Made by a program: the position numbers and the translations under genes
NCBI RefSeq assembly: GCF_001701025.1
Contig: NZ_CP016793.1
Location: 806,001-870,000, forward strand
Source of the DNA: Lentzea guizhouensis
Lineage (GTDB): Bacteria; Actinomycetota; Actinomycetes; Mycobacteriales; Pseudonocardiaceae
Direction of reading: 5' to 3'
DNA length: 64,000 nt
The notes under the pieces: generated by a model
What the model saw: the letters and a program-made list of their open reading frames with translations, nothing else
The model's database searches: none
Told to the model about the DNA's origin: nothing
In this document: in pieces, positions 14,140 through 23,964 of the stretch
How the letters are laid out: the number at the start of each line of letters is the position of its first letter
Position numbering within the stretch: the first letter of the stretch is position 1

Positions 14140-14574
14140 CTACCGCAAGATTCCCGAGGGTGGGGCGGTCCGGTACAGACCGAGAGCGGTGTCGAGGGAG
14201 GGCACTCGTTCCAGTTGTCCGACGTCTGCGACCGGGTGCCACTGGGCGAGGTCGGTGGTGCCGCCCACCTCGTTGCGCAGCTCGCCGCCCACGATCCTGA
14301 CCTCGTACATGATGCGAAGTGCGTGGTAGTCGCGGTGGAACTCCTCGCGGAGCTCCGAGTCGATGCCGATCAGCCGCAGCACCTCGACCGCGTACCCGGT
14401 CTCCTCCTCGAACTCCCGGACGACCGCGTCGTACGGGTGCTCACCGTGGTCGATGCCGCCGCCGGGCAGGATCCAACGTTTGCCCTTAGGGCCAAGCCAG
14501 CGCGCCAGCAGGATCTCGTCGGCGTCGTTGATGCACACCCCGTAGGCCGCCACACGCTGCTTCTTCGCCCTCAT
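14140..14574 (-). CDS. Nudix hydrolase
   Basis: A 144-residue single-domain Nudix protein. The Nudix box spans residues 39-61: GGIDHGE, then seven residues, then REFEEETG, fitting the pattern Gx5Ex7REUxEExGU. These enzymes hydrolyse nucleoside diphosphates linked to another group; the substrate is not evident. ATG at 14574 follows the Lys/Arg-rich start MRAKKQRVAAYG. The gene is divergent from the SPFH operon, with 73 bp between them containing a perfect palindrome. Confidence 0.88.
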   Translation of the reverse strand: MRAKKQRVAAYGVCINDADEILLARWLGPKGKRWILPGGGIDHGEHPYDAVVREFEEETGYAVEVLRLIGIDSELREEFHRDYHALRIMYEVRIVGGELRNEVGGTTDLAQWHPVADVGQLERVPSLDTALGLYRTAPPSGILR

Positions 14575-14589
14575 GCGGACCAGCCTAAC

Positions 14590-14621
14590 TTGCGATCATC
14601 CCGAAAAAAGTGATATCACTT
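14590..14621 (+). promoter_or_regulatory. promoter and perfect 14-bp palindrome before the SPFH operon
   Basis: AAGTGATATCACTT (14608-14621) is a perfect palindrome. A TTGCGA at 14590-14595 and GATATC at 14612-14617 (16 bp apart) can serve as -35 and -10, so a dimer bound to the palindrome would cover the -10 element. Possible binders are an unlinked repressor or the operon's own ribbon-helix-helix protein; this is inference. Confidence 0.55.
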
Positions 14622-14647
14622 AGCTACTACTTCGCTAGGGGGTCTGG

Positions 14648-15574
14648 ATGAGCGCGACGATCGACACGACAGTGCACATGCCGGCACCTGCCGTTCGTGA
14701 GAAGCACGCGCGGGAGATTGCCGGTCTACCGATGTTCTTCGCTGGGTTGGCGGTGGTTGCGGTGGGCGTGTGGGCGATCATCGAGGGGGTCAGGGCCGCC
14801 GACGCGAACGAGCCGTCAGCCGGTCTGCTGATCGCGGGGGTGCTGGTCTTCCTCGCGGCGGCGCTGCTCCTGCGGGGGCTGTTCACCGTCGCGCCCGGTG
14901 AGGCGCGCGTGCTGCAGTTCCTCGGCCGGTACGTCGGCACGGTGCGCTCGGACGGCTTGCGGTGGGCGAACCCGCTGACGACGCGGCAGAAGATCTCCAC
15001 CCGCATCCGCAACCACGAGACGCAGACGCTCAAGGTCAACGACGCGGACGGCAACCCGATCGAGATCGCCGCCGTGGTCGTGTGGCAGGTCGAGGACACG
15101 GCGCGCGCACGGTTCGAGGTGGACGACTTCGTGCGGTTCGTGGGGATCCAGACGGAGACCGCGGTCCGGCACATCGCGACCAGCTACCCGTACGACAACC
15201 ACGAGGAAGCCGGCCTGTCGCTGCGGGAGAACGCGGACGAGATCACCGAGACGCTCGCGATCGAGATCTCCGCACGCGTGCAGTCCGCGGGCGTCAAGGT
15301 GATCGAGTCGCGGCTGACGCACCTCGCGTACGCACCGGAGATCGCCCACGCCATGTTGCAGCGGCAGCAGGCCGGCGCGGTCGTCGCGGCACGGACCCGG
15401 ATCGTCGAGGGTGCCGTGGGCATGGTGGAGCTCGCGTTGGAGCGGCTCGCCGCGCACGACGTCGTGGAGCTCGACGAGGAACGCAAGGCGGCGATGGTGT
15501 CGAACCTGCTCGTCGTCCTGTGCGGTGACCGCTCCACTCAGCCCGTGGTGAACACCGGGTCTCTGTACACCTGA
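14648..15574 (+). CDS. SPFH/band-7 membrane protein (stomatin/prohibitin-like)
   Basis: A 308-residue protein with two hydrophobic segments (about 28-45 and 59-78) followed by an SPFH domain: [58 protein letters not shown] and the coiled segment [25 protein letters not shown] proteins form membrane-bound oligomeric rings or microdomains, and HflK/C-type members regulate the AAA+ protease FtsH. Here the gene is first in an operon with an AAA+ ATPase, which suggests a similar membrane-cage plus ATPase pair. AGGGGG lies before the ATG. Its TGA overlaps the next ATG. Confidence 0.85.
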   Translation: MSATIDTTVHMPAPAVREKHAREIAGLPMFFAGLAVVAVGVWAIIEGVRAADANEPSAGLLIAGVLVFLAAALLLRGLFTVAPGEARVLQFLGRYVGTVRSDGLRWANPLTTRQKISTRIRNHETQTLKVNDADGNPIEIAAVVVWQVEDTARARFEVDDFVRFVGIQTETAVRHIATSYPYDNHEEAGLSLRENADEITETLAIEISARVQSAGVKVIESRLTHLAYAPEIAHAMLQRQQAGAVVAARTRIVEGAVGMVELALERLAAHDVVELDEERKAAMVSNLLVVLCGDRSTQPVVNTGSLYT

Positions 15575-15801
15575 TGGCGGAGCGCAAAAGCGTTCTGCTC
15601 AGGCTCGATCCGGCCGTGCACGACGCGTTGAGCAGGTGGGCGAACGACGAGCTGCGCAGCACCAACGCGCAGATCGAGTTCCTGCTGCGGCGTGCGCTGG
15701 CGGACGCGGGCCGGCTGCCCGGTGAGGTGAAGAAGATGCCTCGCCGGGGGAGGCCGCCGAAGAAGCCGGACCAGAAGGACGAGGACGAACCGCGCGAGTA
15801 G
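15574..15801 (+). CDS. ribbon-helix-helix protein with AT-hook-like tail
   Basis: A 75-residue protein. Residues 4-48 fit an Arc-type ribbon-helix-helix: strand KSVLLRLD, helix PAVHDALSRWANDELRS, helix TNAQIEFLLRRALADAG. The tail RRGRPPKKP resembles an AT-hook, followed by an acidic end. Proteins of this kind bind operators as dimers or serve as antitoxins. Its ATG overlaps the SPFH stop (TGATG) and its TAG overlaps the following GTG (TAGTG), so all three genes are translationally coupled. It may autoregulate through the upstream palindrome; this is a prediction. Confidence 0.75.
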   Translation: MAERKSVLLRLDPAVHDALSRWANDELRSTNAQIEFLLRRALADAGRLPGEVKKMPRRGRPPKKPDQKDEDEPRE

Positions 15802-17207
15802 TGCGTACGTTCGACCGGGTGACAGATCTCCACACGTCCGACGCACGATCGCTCGCGGCGGCTCTGCAGGGGTTGCTGGAGGAGGCCAGGAAACTGGTCT
15901 CCGACGGCGCGGAGTCGACGCTGGTCCGGAAGGTGACGGGGCACATCGGCATCCCGATGGCGCAGGTCCCGACCGTGACGGCCAAGTTCTCGGGCTGGGA
16001 GCACGTGAACGTGCACCACGGCATCGAGACCTACCTGAAGGAGCACTCCGCGGGGGCGGAGTGGTTCGGGATCGCCGGCAACCGCTCGCACATGGCGCTG
16101 GTGGACATGCTGGGCACGGCCGACGGGAGCCACCAGCTCGGCGCCGTCGACTACACGACCGTGGCGACCGGCCCGGACACCGCTGTCGAGGCGGTGCAAC
16201 TGGGTCTGGTCGCCTCACGGTCTCCCGGTGGCGAACCGGTCGTGGTCGCCGTGCAGGGGCCGGTCGAGGAACGCGGCGACAACCGCTGTTCGCTGCAGGT
16301 GCTCGCGGCCTCCCGGGAGATCGCGACGGCCACCCGTGAAGAGGTGGAGCGGCACATCGCCCGGCACAACCTGTTCCAGGGCAAGGTGATGGCGTTCGGG
16401 ATCAGTGAGCACCGGAACAACCAGCTGCTCACGTTCCTGCCACGGCCGTCGTTGCGGCCTGAGGACGTCGTTCTGCCCGAGGGTGTTCTTGAGGCGATCG
16501 AACGTCATGTGGTGCGCACGGCGTCTCAGAGCGAACGGCTACGCGCGCACGGCCAGCATCTGAAACGAGGGCTCCTCCTCTACGGCCCTCCCGGCACCGG
16601 CAAGACGCACACGATCCGGTACCTGTTGGGGCGTTTGGAGTCCTCGACGGTGATTGTGCTGAGCGGCGTGGCGATGTTCCGGTTCCTCAAAGTAGCGACG
16701 GCACTCGCGCGGAAGCTGGAGCCGGCCGTGGTCGTCGTCGAGGACGTCGACCTGATCGCCGAGGACCGCAGGCACACGTCGTCGGGCAACCCCGCGTTGT
16801 TCGAGCTGCTGAACGAGATGGACGGCATCGGTTCCGAGGCCGACGTGACGTTCGTGCTCACCACGAACCGCGTGGAGGCGATGGAGGAGGCCCTCGCGCA
16901 ACGTCCGGGCCGGATCGACCTCGCGATGAACGTGCCGAAGCCGGACGCGGACGGCCGGGAGCGGCTGCTGCGCCTCTACGCGGCGGGCACGGACCTCGAC
17001 CTGCCGGACGCCTCCGCGGTCGTGGCGGCGAGCGAGGGTGTGACGGCGTCGTTCGTGAAGGAGCTCGTGCGGCGGGCGACGCTCATCGCGCTGGACGAGC
17101 AGCCCGGGGTGGCGCGGGTGCGGCTGGACGAGGCCACGATCACGACCGCGCTGGGCGAGCTGCTGGATGAGAAACAGTCTTTGACGCGCAGCATCCTGGG
17201 CGGTTGA
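15801..17207 (+). CDS. AAA+ ATPase of the SPFH operon
   Basis: A 468-residue protein. The first 250 residues form an uncharacterised domain (TAKFSGWEHVNVHHGIETYL, HMALVDMLG). A classic AAA module follows: Walker A GPPGTGKT at 262-269, Walker B VVVVEDVD with Asp-Glu order altered (Glu314-Asp315), sensor region TFVLTTNRVEAMEEAL, arginine finger region RPGRIDLAM and a C-terminal helical lid. No protease or transmembrane domain is present. The arrangement resembles FtsH/Bcs1-like ATPases without the protease. GTG at 15801 overlaps the upstream stop. A partner role with the SPFH protein is inferred from the operon. Confidence 0.8.
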   Translation: MRTFDRVTDLHTSDARSLAAALQGLLEEARKLVSDGAESTLVRKVTGHIGIPMAQVPTVTAKFSGWEHVNVHHGIETYLKEHSAGAEWFGIAGNRSHMALVDMLGTADGSHQLGAVDYTTVATGPDTAVEAVQLGLVASRSPGGEPVVVAVQGPVEERGDNRCSLQVLAASREIATATREEVERHIARHNLFQGKVMAFGISEHRNNQLLTFLPRPSLRPEDVVLPEGVLEAIERHVVRTASQSERLRAHGQHLKRGLLLYGPPGTGKTHTIRYLLGRLESSTVIVLSGVAMFRFLKVATALARKLEPAVVVVEDVDLIAEDRRHTSSGNPALFELLNEMDGIGSEADVTFVLTTNRVEAMEEALAQRPGRIDLAMNVPKPDADGRERLLRLYAAGTDLDLPDASAVVAASEGVTASFVKELVRRATLIALDEQPGVARVRLDEATITTALGELLDEKQSLTRSILGG

Positions 17208-17330
17208 ACAGGCGTTTCACCAGCATGAAACCGCTTCCGGGCCAGTTCCACCGTTCGGAGGTGTTTTCAGCGGAGTCCTCCACGCGATGGTGTGCGGCGG
17301 GCGCACCGGGAACGTGGAGGAGTCTTGTCA

Positions 17331-19590
17331 TTGTTTTCTCGCAAGCGCGCCATGTTCGGCGCGGTGGGCGTTGGTGTGCTGATCGCGTCGCTGACCCAGG
17401 CAGGTGGTCAGGCGGCGGGCAAGGAGATCTACCTCGACGCGCGGGCGTCGTCGGAGCGGCGGGTCGAGGACCTGCTGCGGAGGATGACGCTCGAGGAGAA
17501 GATCGGGCAGATGGCCCAGATCCGCGTCGGGAAGCTGCGCGGTGACTGCAACAACGTCAACGGACCGTTGGTGGACTCGTGCCTGAAGGCGGTCCTGGCG
17601 GACGCGCACGTCGGCTCGATCCTGTCCGGTGGTGGTGACGCGCCGTTGGAGAACACGCCGCGTGCGTGGGCCGAGATGAACAACGCGATCCAGCGCTATG
17701 CGTTGGAGAACAACAGGTTGAAGATCCCGATCATCTACGGCTCCGACGGCGTGCACGGGCACAACAACGTCATCTCCGCGACGATGTTCCCGCACCAGAT
17801 CGGGCTCGGCGCGACGTGGAACCCCGGCCTGCAGGAGCAGATCGGTGTGTCCGCGTCGAAGGCGTTGCGCGCGACCGGCGTGTTCTGGAACTTCGCGCCC
17901 GTGTCCGACATCGCGCGTGACACGCGGTGGGGCCGTTACTACGAGACGTACAGCGAGGACCCGTTCCTGGCCGGGCAGCTGGCGGCGGCGAACGTGCGCG
18001 GGCAACAGTCCCATGTGGACGACACGGCGCAGTTGACCGCGACGGCCAAGCACTTCGCGGGCTACTCGGCGCCGGCGAACGGGCACGACCGCGGTGCCGC
18101 GCAGATTCCGGTGCGGCAGCTGCAGGACGTGGTGCTGCCGCCGTTCCAGGCGCAGTTCGACGCGGGCGTGAAGACCGTGATGATCAACTCCGGCTCGCTC
18201 AACGGGGTGCCGGTGCACGCGTCGAAGTACATGCTGCAGACGCAGCTGCGCGACAAGATGGGCTTCAAGGGCGTCGCGGTGTCGGACTGGCAGGACATGC
18301 GGTACCTGGTGGACCGGCACAAGATCGCGCCGGACTACAAGACCGCGATCGCGATGAGCGTCAACGCCGGCGTGGACATGGCGATGGAGCCGTCGAACGC
18401 GGCCGAGTTCACGTCGTTGCTGCTGGCGAACGTGCGCGACGGGTCGGTCTCGCGCGGGCGGATCGACCAGGCGGTGCGGCGGGTGCTGAAGCTCAAGTTC
18501 GACCTGGGGCTGTTCGAGAAGCCGTACGTGGACCCGGCGAAGGCCGACGGCAACGTGGTGAACGTGGACCGCTCGCTGGCGCGTCAGGCGGCCGCGGAGA
18601 GCACGGTGCTGCTGAAGAACGACGGCGTGCTGCCGTTGGACGCGGGCGCGGCGAAGAAGATCGTCGTGACCGGTGAGACCGCCGACGACGTGCGCCGTCA
18701 GCTCGGTGGCTGGACCGTCGAGTGGCAGGGCGTGCCGGAGGACTCACCGCTGCCGCCGACCGCGACCGTGCTGACCGGCGTGCGCGAGGCCGCTCCTGGC
18801 GCGTCGGTCGTGCACGCGCCGACCCAAGCCGCGGCGGTGGCCGAGCGGGGGTGCGGACGCGGTGGTCGTCGTGCTGGGCGAGAAGCCGGGCGCCGAGGGA
18901 CCGGCCGACACCGAGAACCCGGTGCTGACGCCGGAGCAGCAGACGTGGGTCGACGCGGTGCAGGCGACCGGCAAGCCGGTGGTCGTGGTGCTGCTCACCG
19001 CCCGCCCTCAGGTGCTGGGTTCCGCCGCGGACGCGAACGCGCTGGTCGCGGGCTGGTTGCCGGGCAGCGAGGGCGGCCGGGCCATCGCCGACGTGCTGTT
19101 CGGCGCGGTGAACCCGAGCGGCAAGCTGCCGATCTCGTGGCCCAAGGCGCTGGGCGACCCGACACTGACCTACGACCAGCTGCCGGGCGCCAACACCGCG
19201 GCGAACGCCAAGTACGACCCGCTCTACGCCTTCGGGCACGGGCTGTCGTACACGTCGTTCACCACCTCCGCGGTGACCGCTTCGACCTCGCGCGGCGACG
19301 GCGTGGTGAAGTTCACGGTGGCGAACACCGGCGGGCGCGCGGGAACGGCGATCGTGCCGGTCCACGTGCGGCAACCGGCGTCCCCGGTGCTCACGCCCGA
19401 CCTGCGGCTGGTGGGTTTCACCCGCGTGGAACTGGCCGCTGGGCAGTCGAAACAGGTCGAGGTGTCGTTCAAGCTGTCCCAGCTGGCGTTGACCGTCGGC
19501 GACGTGGACGGCTCCGGACGGCGTGAGGTCGCGCGCGGTGCGTACGAGGCCGTGGTGGGCGCGGACAAGGCCGGGTTCACGGTGCGCTGA
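17331..19590 (+). pseudogene. GH3 beta-glucosidase, apparent +1 frameshift
   Basis: The first frame encodes a signal peptide (about residues 1-27), the GH3 TIM barrel with RMTLEEKIGQM, YGSDGVHGHN, TAKHFAGY and the nucleophile Asp in GVAVSDWQDM, and the start of the second alpha/beta domain. At 18847-18851 a run of five G shifts the frame; removing one G restores AEAGADAVVVVLGEKPG. The second frame continues to 19590 with ADANALVAGWLPGSEGG and a C-terminal fibronectin-III-like domain. The intact enzyme would be a secreted exo-beta-glucosidase of about 752 residues. TTG at 17331 has GGAGGA upstream. A homopolymer sequencing error is as likely as a true mutation. Confidence 0.8.
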
Positions 19591-19713
19591 GCTGGCCTGA
19601 TATCCTTCGTCGTCGTGAACGCGCGGCGCTCCGCCGTGGAGGAGACCCAGTCGTTGGCTGGTGCCGACCAAGCGCGTCACGAACTCCGGTTTCGACACGA
19701 AGGGTGATGTCGC

Positions 19714-19980
19714 ATGGCGAACATCAAGTCCCAGCTCAAGCGGATCAAGACCAACGAGAAGGCGCGCCTGCGCAACAAGTCGGTCAAGTCGTCCCTCAAG
19801 ACGGCCATCCGCAAGTTCCGCGAGGCTGCCGAGGCCGGTGACAAGGCGAAGGCCCTGGAGCTGCTGCAGGACGCGTCCCGCAAGCTCGACAAGGCCGCCA
19901 CCAAGGGCGTCATCCACGCCAACCAGGCCGCCAACAAGAAGTCGGCGATGGCGCTGCGCGCGAACCAGCTCGAGGGCTGA
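19714..19980 (+). CDS. rpsT: 30S ribosomal protein S20
   Basis: An 88-residue, highly basic helical protein beginning [20 protein letters not shown] and containing [19 protein letters not shown], diagnostic of bacterial S20. It binds 16S rRNA early in small-subunit assembly. A 123-bp leader separates it from the GH3 gene; TATCCT at 19601 may be a -10 element. S20 is often autoregulated through its leader. A strong terminator follows. The position near holA matches the mycobacterial order. Confidence 0.97.
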   Translation: MANIKSQLKRIKTNEKARLRNKSVKSSLKTAIRKFREAAEAGDKAKALELLQDASRKLDKAATKGVIHANQAANKKSAMALRANQLEG

Positions 19981-20002
19981 TTCCGCTCACACTGAGCCGT
20001 CG

Positions 20003-20040
20003 AGAAGGGCCTGCTCCTCGTTGAGCGGGCCCTTCTTGCT
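20003..20040 (+). terminator. rpsT terminator
   Basis: Arms GAAGGGCCTGCTC (20004-20016) and GAGCGGGCCCTTC (20023-20035) pair with one mismatch around a six-base loop and are followed by TTGCT. It separates rpsT from the next plus-strand gene. Confidence 0.8.
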
Positions 20041-20052
20041 GTTCTGGTAGGG

Positions 20053-20865
20053 ATGGGGGTCATGGAGTCGCTCCCGCGCATTCACTTCGTCGAGCTCCAC
20101 GACCTCGACCGGACGCCGCCCGTGTTGCGAACTCTGCACACGGAGTCCATCACGACCATCTACCGGCTCACGGACGCCGCCCGGGAGTACGCGCGGCCGT
20201 TGGCGCGTGCGTTGCGCGAGGGGGCCGATCCGCGGATCGTCGACCTGTGCGCCGGGTCCGGTGGGCCGGTGCCGCTCATCCAACGCCGGTTGCACCGCGA
20301 GGGCATCCACACGTCTGTGACGCTGACCGACCTCGTGCCGAACGTGGGCGCTTTTGAGCGCGTCGAGGCTTCGAACCGGCGCGTGCTGCCGTCGTGTTGT
20401 TCGGTGGACCACGAGTCGTCGTCAGTCGACGCGACCGACTGCCGGGTGCCTGGCACGCGCACGATCTACGGCGCCTTCCACCACTTCCCGCCTGCGTTGG
20501 CTCGTCGGATGCTGCAGAACGCCGTCGACACCCGATCGCCGATCGTCATCGTCGACACCAAGCGGTCGTGGCTGTACGTGCTGCTGTTCCCGTTCTTCAC
20601 GACGCTGGCCGTGTTGCTGGCGGCGCCGTTCCAGCGCAATCCGTTGCCGCGGTACCTGTTGCGGCTGGTTTTGACGTACTTGGTGCCGGTGCTGCCGTTC
20701 ATGATGTTCTTCGACAGCGTTGTGTCGTTCCTGCGCATGTACGGACGCGGCGAGCTGCGTTCCATGGTGGACGGTCTTGACGGCACCGAGTCGTTCACGT
20801 GGACCATCGGCGTCGAACGCGGCTTCACCGGGGCTCAGTACCTGATCGGGATCCCTCGTTCTTGA
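20053..20865 (+). CDS. methyltransferase-like protein with membrane segments
   Basis: About 270 residues. The N-terminal half has a SAM-binding-like motif RIVDLCAGSGGPVPLI and HTSVTLTDLVPNV, followed by YGAFHHFPPALARRML as in class I methyltransferases. The second half holds two hydrophobic stretches (LYVLLFPFFTTLAVLLAAPF and LLRLVLTYLVPVLPFMMFF), so the enzyme is probably membrane-associated. The substrate is unknown. ATG at 20053 is used; ATG at 20062 follows a GGGGG run and is an alternative. The 3' end overlaps the convergent NB-ARC gene by 41 bp. Confidence 0.65.
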   Translation: MGVMESLPRIHFVELHDLDRTPPVLRTLHTESITTIYRLTDAAREYARPLARALREGADPRIVDLCAGSGGPVPLIQRRLHREGIHTSVTLTDLVPNVGAFERVEASNRRVLPSCCSVDHESSSVDATDCRVPGTRTIYGAFHHFPPALARRMLQNAVDTRSPIVIVDTKRSWLYVLLFPFFTTLAVLLAAPFQRNPLPRYLLRLVLTYLVPVLPFMMFFDSVVSFLRMYGRGELRSMVDGLDGTESFTWTIGVERGFTGAQYLIGIPRS

Positions 20866-22724
20866 GCAGCCGGGCGCGGACGGTGTCGGCCTGCGGGTGG
20901 TCCAGGTAGTCGAGGATGGCCACCGAGTGCTGCCAGGCCGACTCGGCATCCGTCTGGCGCCCCATGGCCACGTAGGTGAGTCCCAGCTGGTCGAGAACGA
21001 CCGCGACGTAGTAGTCGTCGCCCAGGTCGATGTCGATCTCCAACGACCGCTCGTGGTGCCGCACCGACTCGTCCCATCTGCCGAGCTTCCGGTACGCCGT
21101 GCCCAGCCACCGTTGCGCAGCGGCCTCGCCCTCGGTGTCCCCGGTGACGCGGTAGAGCTCCAACGCGGCCGTGCACCGCTCGACCGCCTGCTCGTGGTCG
21201 CCGCGTTCCAGGTCGCACCGCCCGATGATCCGCAGGGCGGCGGCCTGGCAGTTGAGCTGCCGCACGGTCTCCGCGAGCGACAACGCCTCGCGCGCAGCGG
21301 CGGCCGCGTCCTCGATCTGCCACCGCAGCAGGTGCAACGTGGCGATGGAGGTCAGGACGTCGGCCTCCTCGGCGGCACCGCCGAACTCGCGGAACAACCG
21401 AAGCGCGCTCTGGAACATGCCCTCGGCGTCGTGCTGCCGGTCCTGGCGCAACAACGTCCGTCCGAGCATCAGACAGGCCTTGGCCTCGGCGAACCAGTCG
21501 AGCCCGCTCAGGTAGTCCGTGATCGCCGGGACTTCCACACCGGGTCCTGCCGGCGGCACGGTGATGCGCAACCGCTGTGCCTTCAGCGCCACGTCAGCGG
21601 CCAACGCACCGTGCAGGTACGAGTCGACCATCCTGGTGCACGCCGCGAGCCGGTCCTGCTCGGTCTCCTCGGCCAGCAGGCCGGCGCTGTACTCGCGGAG
21701 CAGGTCGTGCAGCCGGAACCGGCCGGGCAGGTACTCCTCGACGAGGTTCGCCCGCAGCAGCTCCGCGAGCAGGGTCCGGCTCCGCGTCCCGATCAACGAC
21801 GCCATCGCCGGCCACGCGATGTCCGCCCCGGTCATCAGCCCGAGATAGCGGAACAGTCGTTGTGCACCAGGCGAAAGCGTCTCGTACGACCACGAGAGCA
21901 CCGCCCGCGCGGTGGTCCGGACATCGCCGGTGTCGAGTGCGTCCAGCAGCCGTCCCTCCGAGCGCAGCTGACGCACCAGGGTCCGCAGCGGGAACCGGTG
22001 CTGTGCGGCCTGCGCCGCGATGATCGCGAGTGCGAGCGGCAGACCCGCGCACATCGCCGCCAACTCCCCGACCGCGTCGTCCTCCGCCACACCGGCCGCA
22101 CGGTCGGCGATGAGCACCCGCGCGTCGGACTGGCCGAGCAGCCCGAGCGCCACCCGGCGAACACCACCGTCGACCAGCAGACCGGTCAGCTCGGTGCGGC
22201 TTGTGATCACGGTGACGCAGTCCCGACCGGCTGGCAGCAACGGGCGAACTTGCTCCGCGTCGCGCGTTGTCCAGCACCACCAAGACCTTCCGGTCCGCGA
22301 CGAGGCTGCGGTACAGGTTCACCTGGGCCGCGACATCCGGGCGGATGCGCTCTGGCGACACCCCGAACCCGTCGAGGAACCCGCGGACCGCCTCGGCGAC
22401 CGCGACCGGCGGCTGGGACGGGTCGAACCCGCGCAGGTCGACGTAGAGCTGGCCGTCCGGGAAGTCATCGGCGACCTCTCGCGCCCACCGCAGGCACAGG
22501 GCGGTCTTGCCGACACCGGCCATTCCGATGATCACCATGACGCGCTCGGCACATGCGGCCATCTCGTCCAACTCGCCAGCACGCCCCACGATTTGTGCGG
22601 CTCCGTGCGGCAACTGGCGCGGCACGGTCAGCTCCGGTGCGTGGATGTGCACGCCACCGTGCACGGTCTGCGCCTGCACGACCGAGCCGTGAACAGTCCC
22701 GTGCACCACGTTGCCATCAACCAC
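20825..22724 (-). pseudogene. NB-ARC/TPR regulator, apparent frameshift
   Basis: A signalling ATPase split over two frames. The N-terminal frame has a repeat-like lead (VVHGTVHGSVVQAQTVHGGV), then P-loop IIGMAGVGKTALCLRWA, YVDLRGFDPSQPP and Walker B VLVVLDNAR. Between about 22255 and 22266 the frame changes; two missing bases would restore NARDAEQVRPLLPAGRD. The other frame continues with TSRTELTGL, the winged-helix region FRYLGLMTG, RFRLHDLLREYSAGLL and at least four TPR units to the end. The intact protein would be about 630 residues and resembles SARP/AfsR-type STAND proteins without the DNA-binding part. The start is uncertain; GTG at 22724 is a plausible choice. Confidence 0.72.
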
Positions 22725-22774
22725 GACGTCGATGTTCGGGCGTTCGCAGGCGGCGGGCGACCGCCACGAGGGTG

Positions 22775-23752
22775 CTAGCGACGGCCGTGTGCGGCGACGA
22801 TCCTCAGCACGGCGCGTTCCAGGGCGTAGTCGGCGTCGGCCGCCACGCCTTTCACGTCGGCGTTGAGGCCAGCGACCACATGCATCGCGTCGGCCAGCCC
22901 CGTCTGGTCCCAGCCGCGGGCCTGTGCCTGAGCTTTCTTGATCTTCCACGGCGGCATGCCGAGCGGGCCGGCGAGGCTGAACGGGTCGGCCCTGCCCACC
23001 GCGGACACGCGTGCGACCGTCCGCACCGCGTCCGCCAGGGCATCGGCGACCAGCACGTGTGGCACACCGAGCTGCATGGCCCAGCGCAGCGACTCCATCG
23101 CGCCCGCCCGGTCACCGGTGACGGCCTTCTCCGCGACGGCGAACCCGGTCACCTCGGCCTTGCCCTGGTGGTAGCGGCGGATCTCCTCGACCGTCACCTT
23201 GCCGTCGGTGTCGGAGACCAGCTGCGAGGCCGCCGCGGCGAGCTCGCGCAGGTTCGTGCCCACGGCGTCGATGAGCGTCGCCACCGCCTCGGGGTCGATC
23301 TTGCCGCCGGCCTGCCGCACCTCGTTGCGCACGAACGACTCGCGCTCGGCGGGCTTGGTGATCTTGGCGCACTCGGTGACCGCCGCGCCCGCCTTCTTGA
23401 GCTGACCCGGCAGGTCCTTGGCCGCCTTGCTGCGGCCACCACCGGTGTGCAGGACGACGAGCGTGACCCCGTCCGCGGGCGCCTTGAGGTAGGAGAGCAC
23501 CGTGTCGGCGATCTCCTTGCTGATGTCCTGCGCGTTCTGCAGGACGATCACGCGGCCCTCGGCGAACAGCGACGGACTCACCAGCTCGGCCAGCTCCGGC
23601 GGCGTGAGATCGCTCACCTGCACACGGGTCAGGTCGGCGGTCGGATCGGCCGTGCGGGCTGCCTCGAGAGCCGCCCGAACTGCGCGTTCAACCAGCAACT
23701 CCTCCTCGCCGACGACGAGGTGCAGTGACTCCGGTGCGCTCACGCTCCGCAT
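22775..23752 (-). CDS. holA: DNA polymerase III subunit delta
   Basis: A 325-residue protein matching the clamp-loader delta subunit: LHLVVGEEELLVERAVRAAL, the segment ELVSPSLFAEGRVIVLQNAQ, VTLVVLHTGGGRSKAAKDL and the C-terminal collar helices (GWDQTGLADAMHVVAGLNAD). Delta opens the sliding clamp during loading at the replication fork. ATG at 23752 has GGGAGG next to it and begins MRSVSAPESLHLVVG; the open frame extends 26 codons further up without similarity. The gene diverges from the thrC riboswitch. Confidence 0.92.
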   Translation of the reverse strand: MRSVSAPESLHLVVGEEELLVERAVRAALEAARTADPTADLTRVQVSDLTPPELAELVSPSLFAEGRVIVLQNAQDISKEIADTVLSYLKAPADGVTLVVLHTGGGRSKAAKDLPGQLKKAGAAVTECAKITKPAERESFVRNEVRQAGGKIDPEAVATLIDAVGTNLRELAAAASQLVSDTDGKVTVEEIRRYHQGKAEVTGFAVAEKAVTGDRAGAMESLRWAMQLGVPHVLVADALADAVRTVARVSAVGRADPFSLAGPLGMPPWKIKKAQAQARGWDQTGLADAMHVVAGLNADVKGVAADADYALERAVLRIVAAHGRR

Positions 23753-23832
23753 CCTCCCACGTCCCGGATCGTGGACGTCTGTGGCCGAGCAACGGACCGT
23801 TGCCGTAGCTTGAGAGCCACAACTGAACACCG

Positions 23833-23951
23833 CTCATCCAGAGGGGCAGAGGGACCGGCCCGAAGAAGCCCCGGCAACCGGCGTCAGCGCTACGCGCAGA
23901 CGATCACGGTGCCAATTCCGACCCGTTTTCCACTTTCGCGGGAAAGATGAG
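23833..23951 (+). ncRNA. SAM riboswitch (SAM-I/IV clan) controlling thrC
   Basis: The sequence has the S-box core: AGAGGGACCGGCCC, GAAGCCCCGGCAACC and GGTGCCAATTCCGACC. The outer stem P1 pairs CTCATC (23833-23838) with GATGAG (23946-23951). The 3' strand of P1 runs into the thrC ribosome site GAGGAG (23949-23954), so SAM binding would hide that site and turn translation off. SAM-I versus SAM-IV cannot be settled by eye; a covariance-model search would decide. Confidence 0.8.
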
Positions 23952-23964
23952 GAGATACCTCGCG

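Noticed and set aside
15574..17207. Toxin-antitoxin pair made of the RHH and AAA+ genes
   Set aside because: The AAA+ protein has no toxin domain, and the SPFH partner points to a membrane ATPase system instead.
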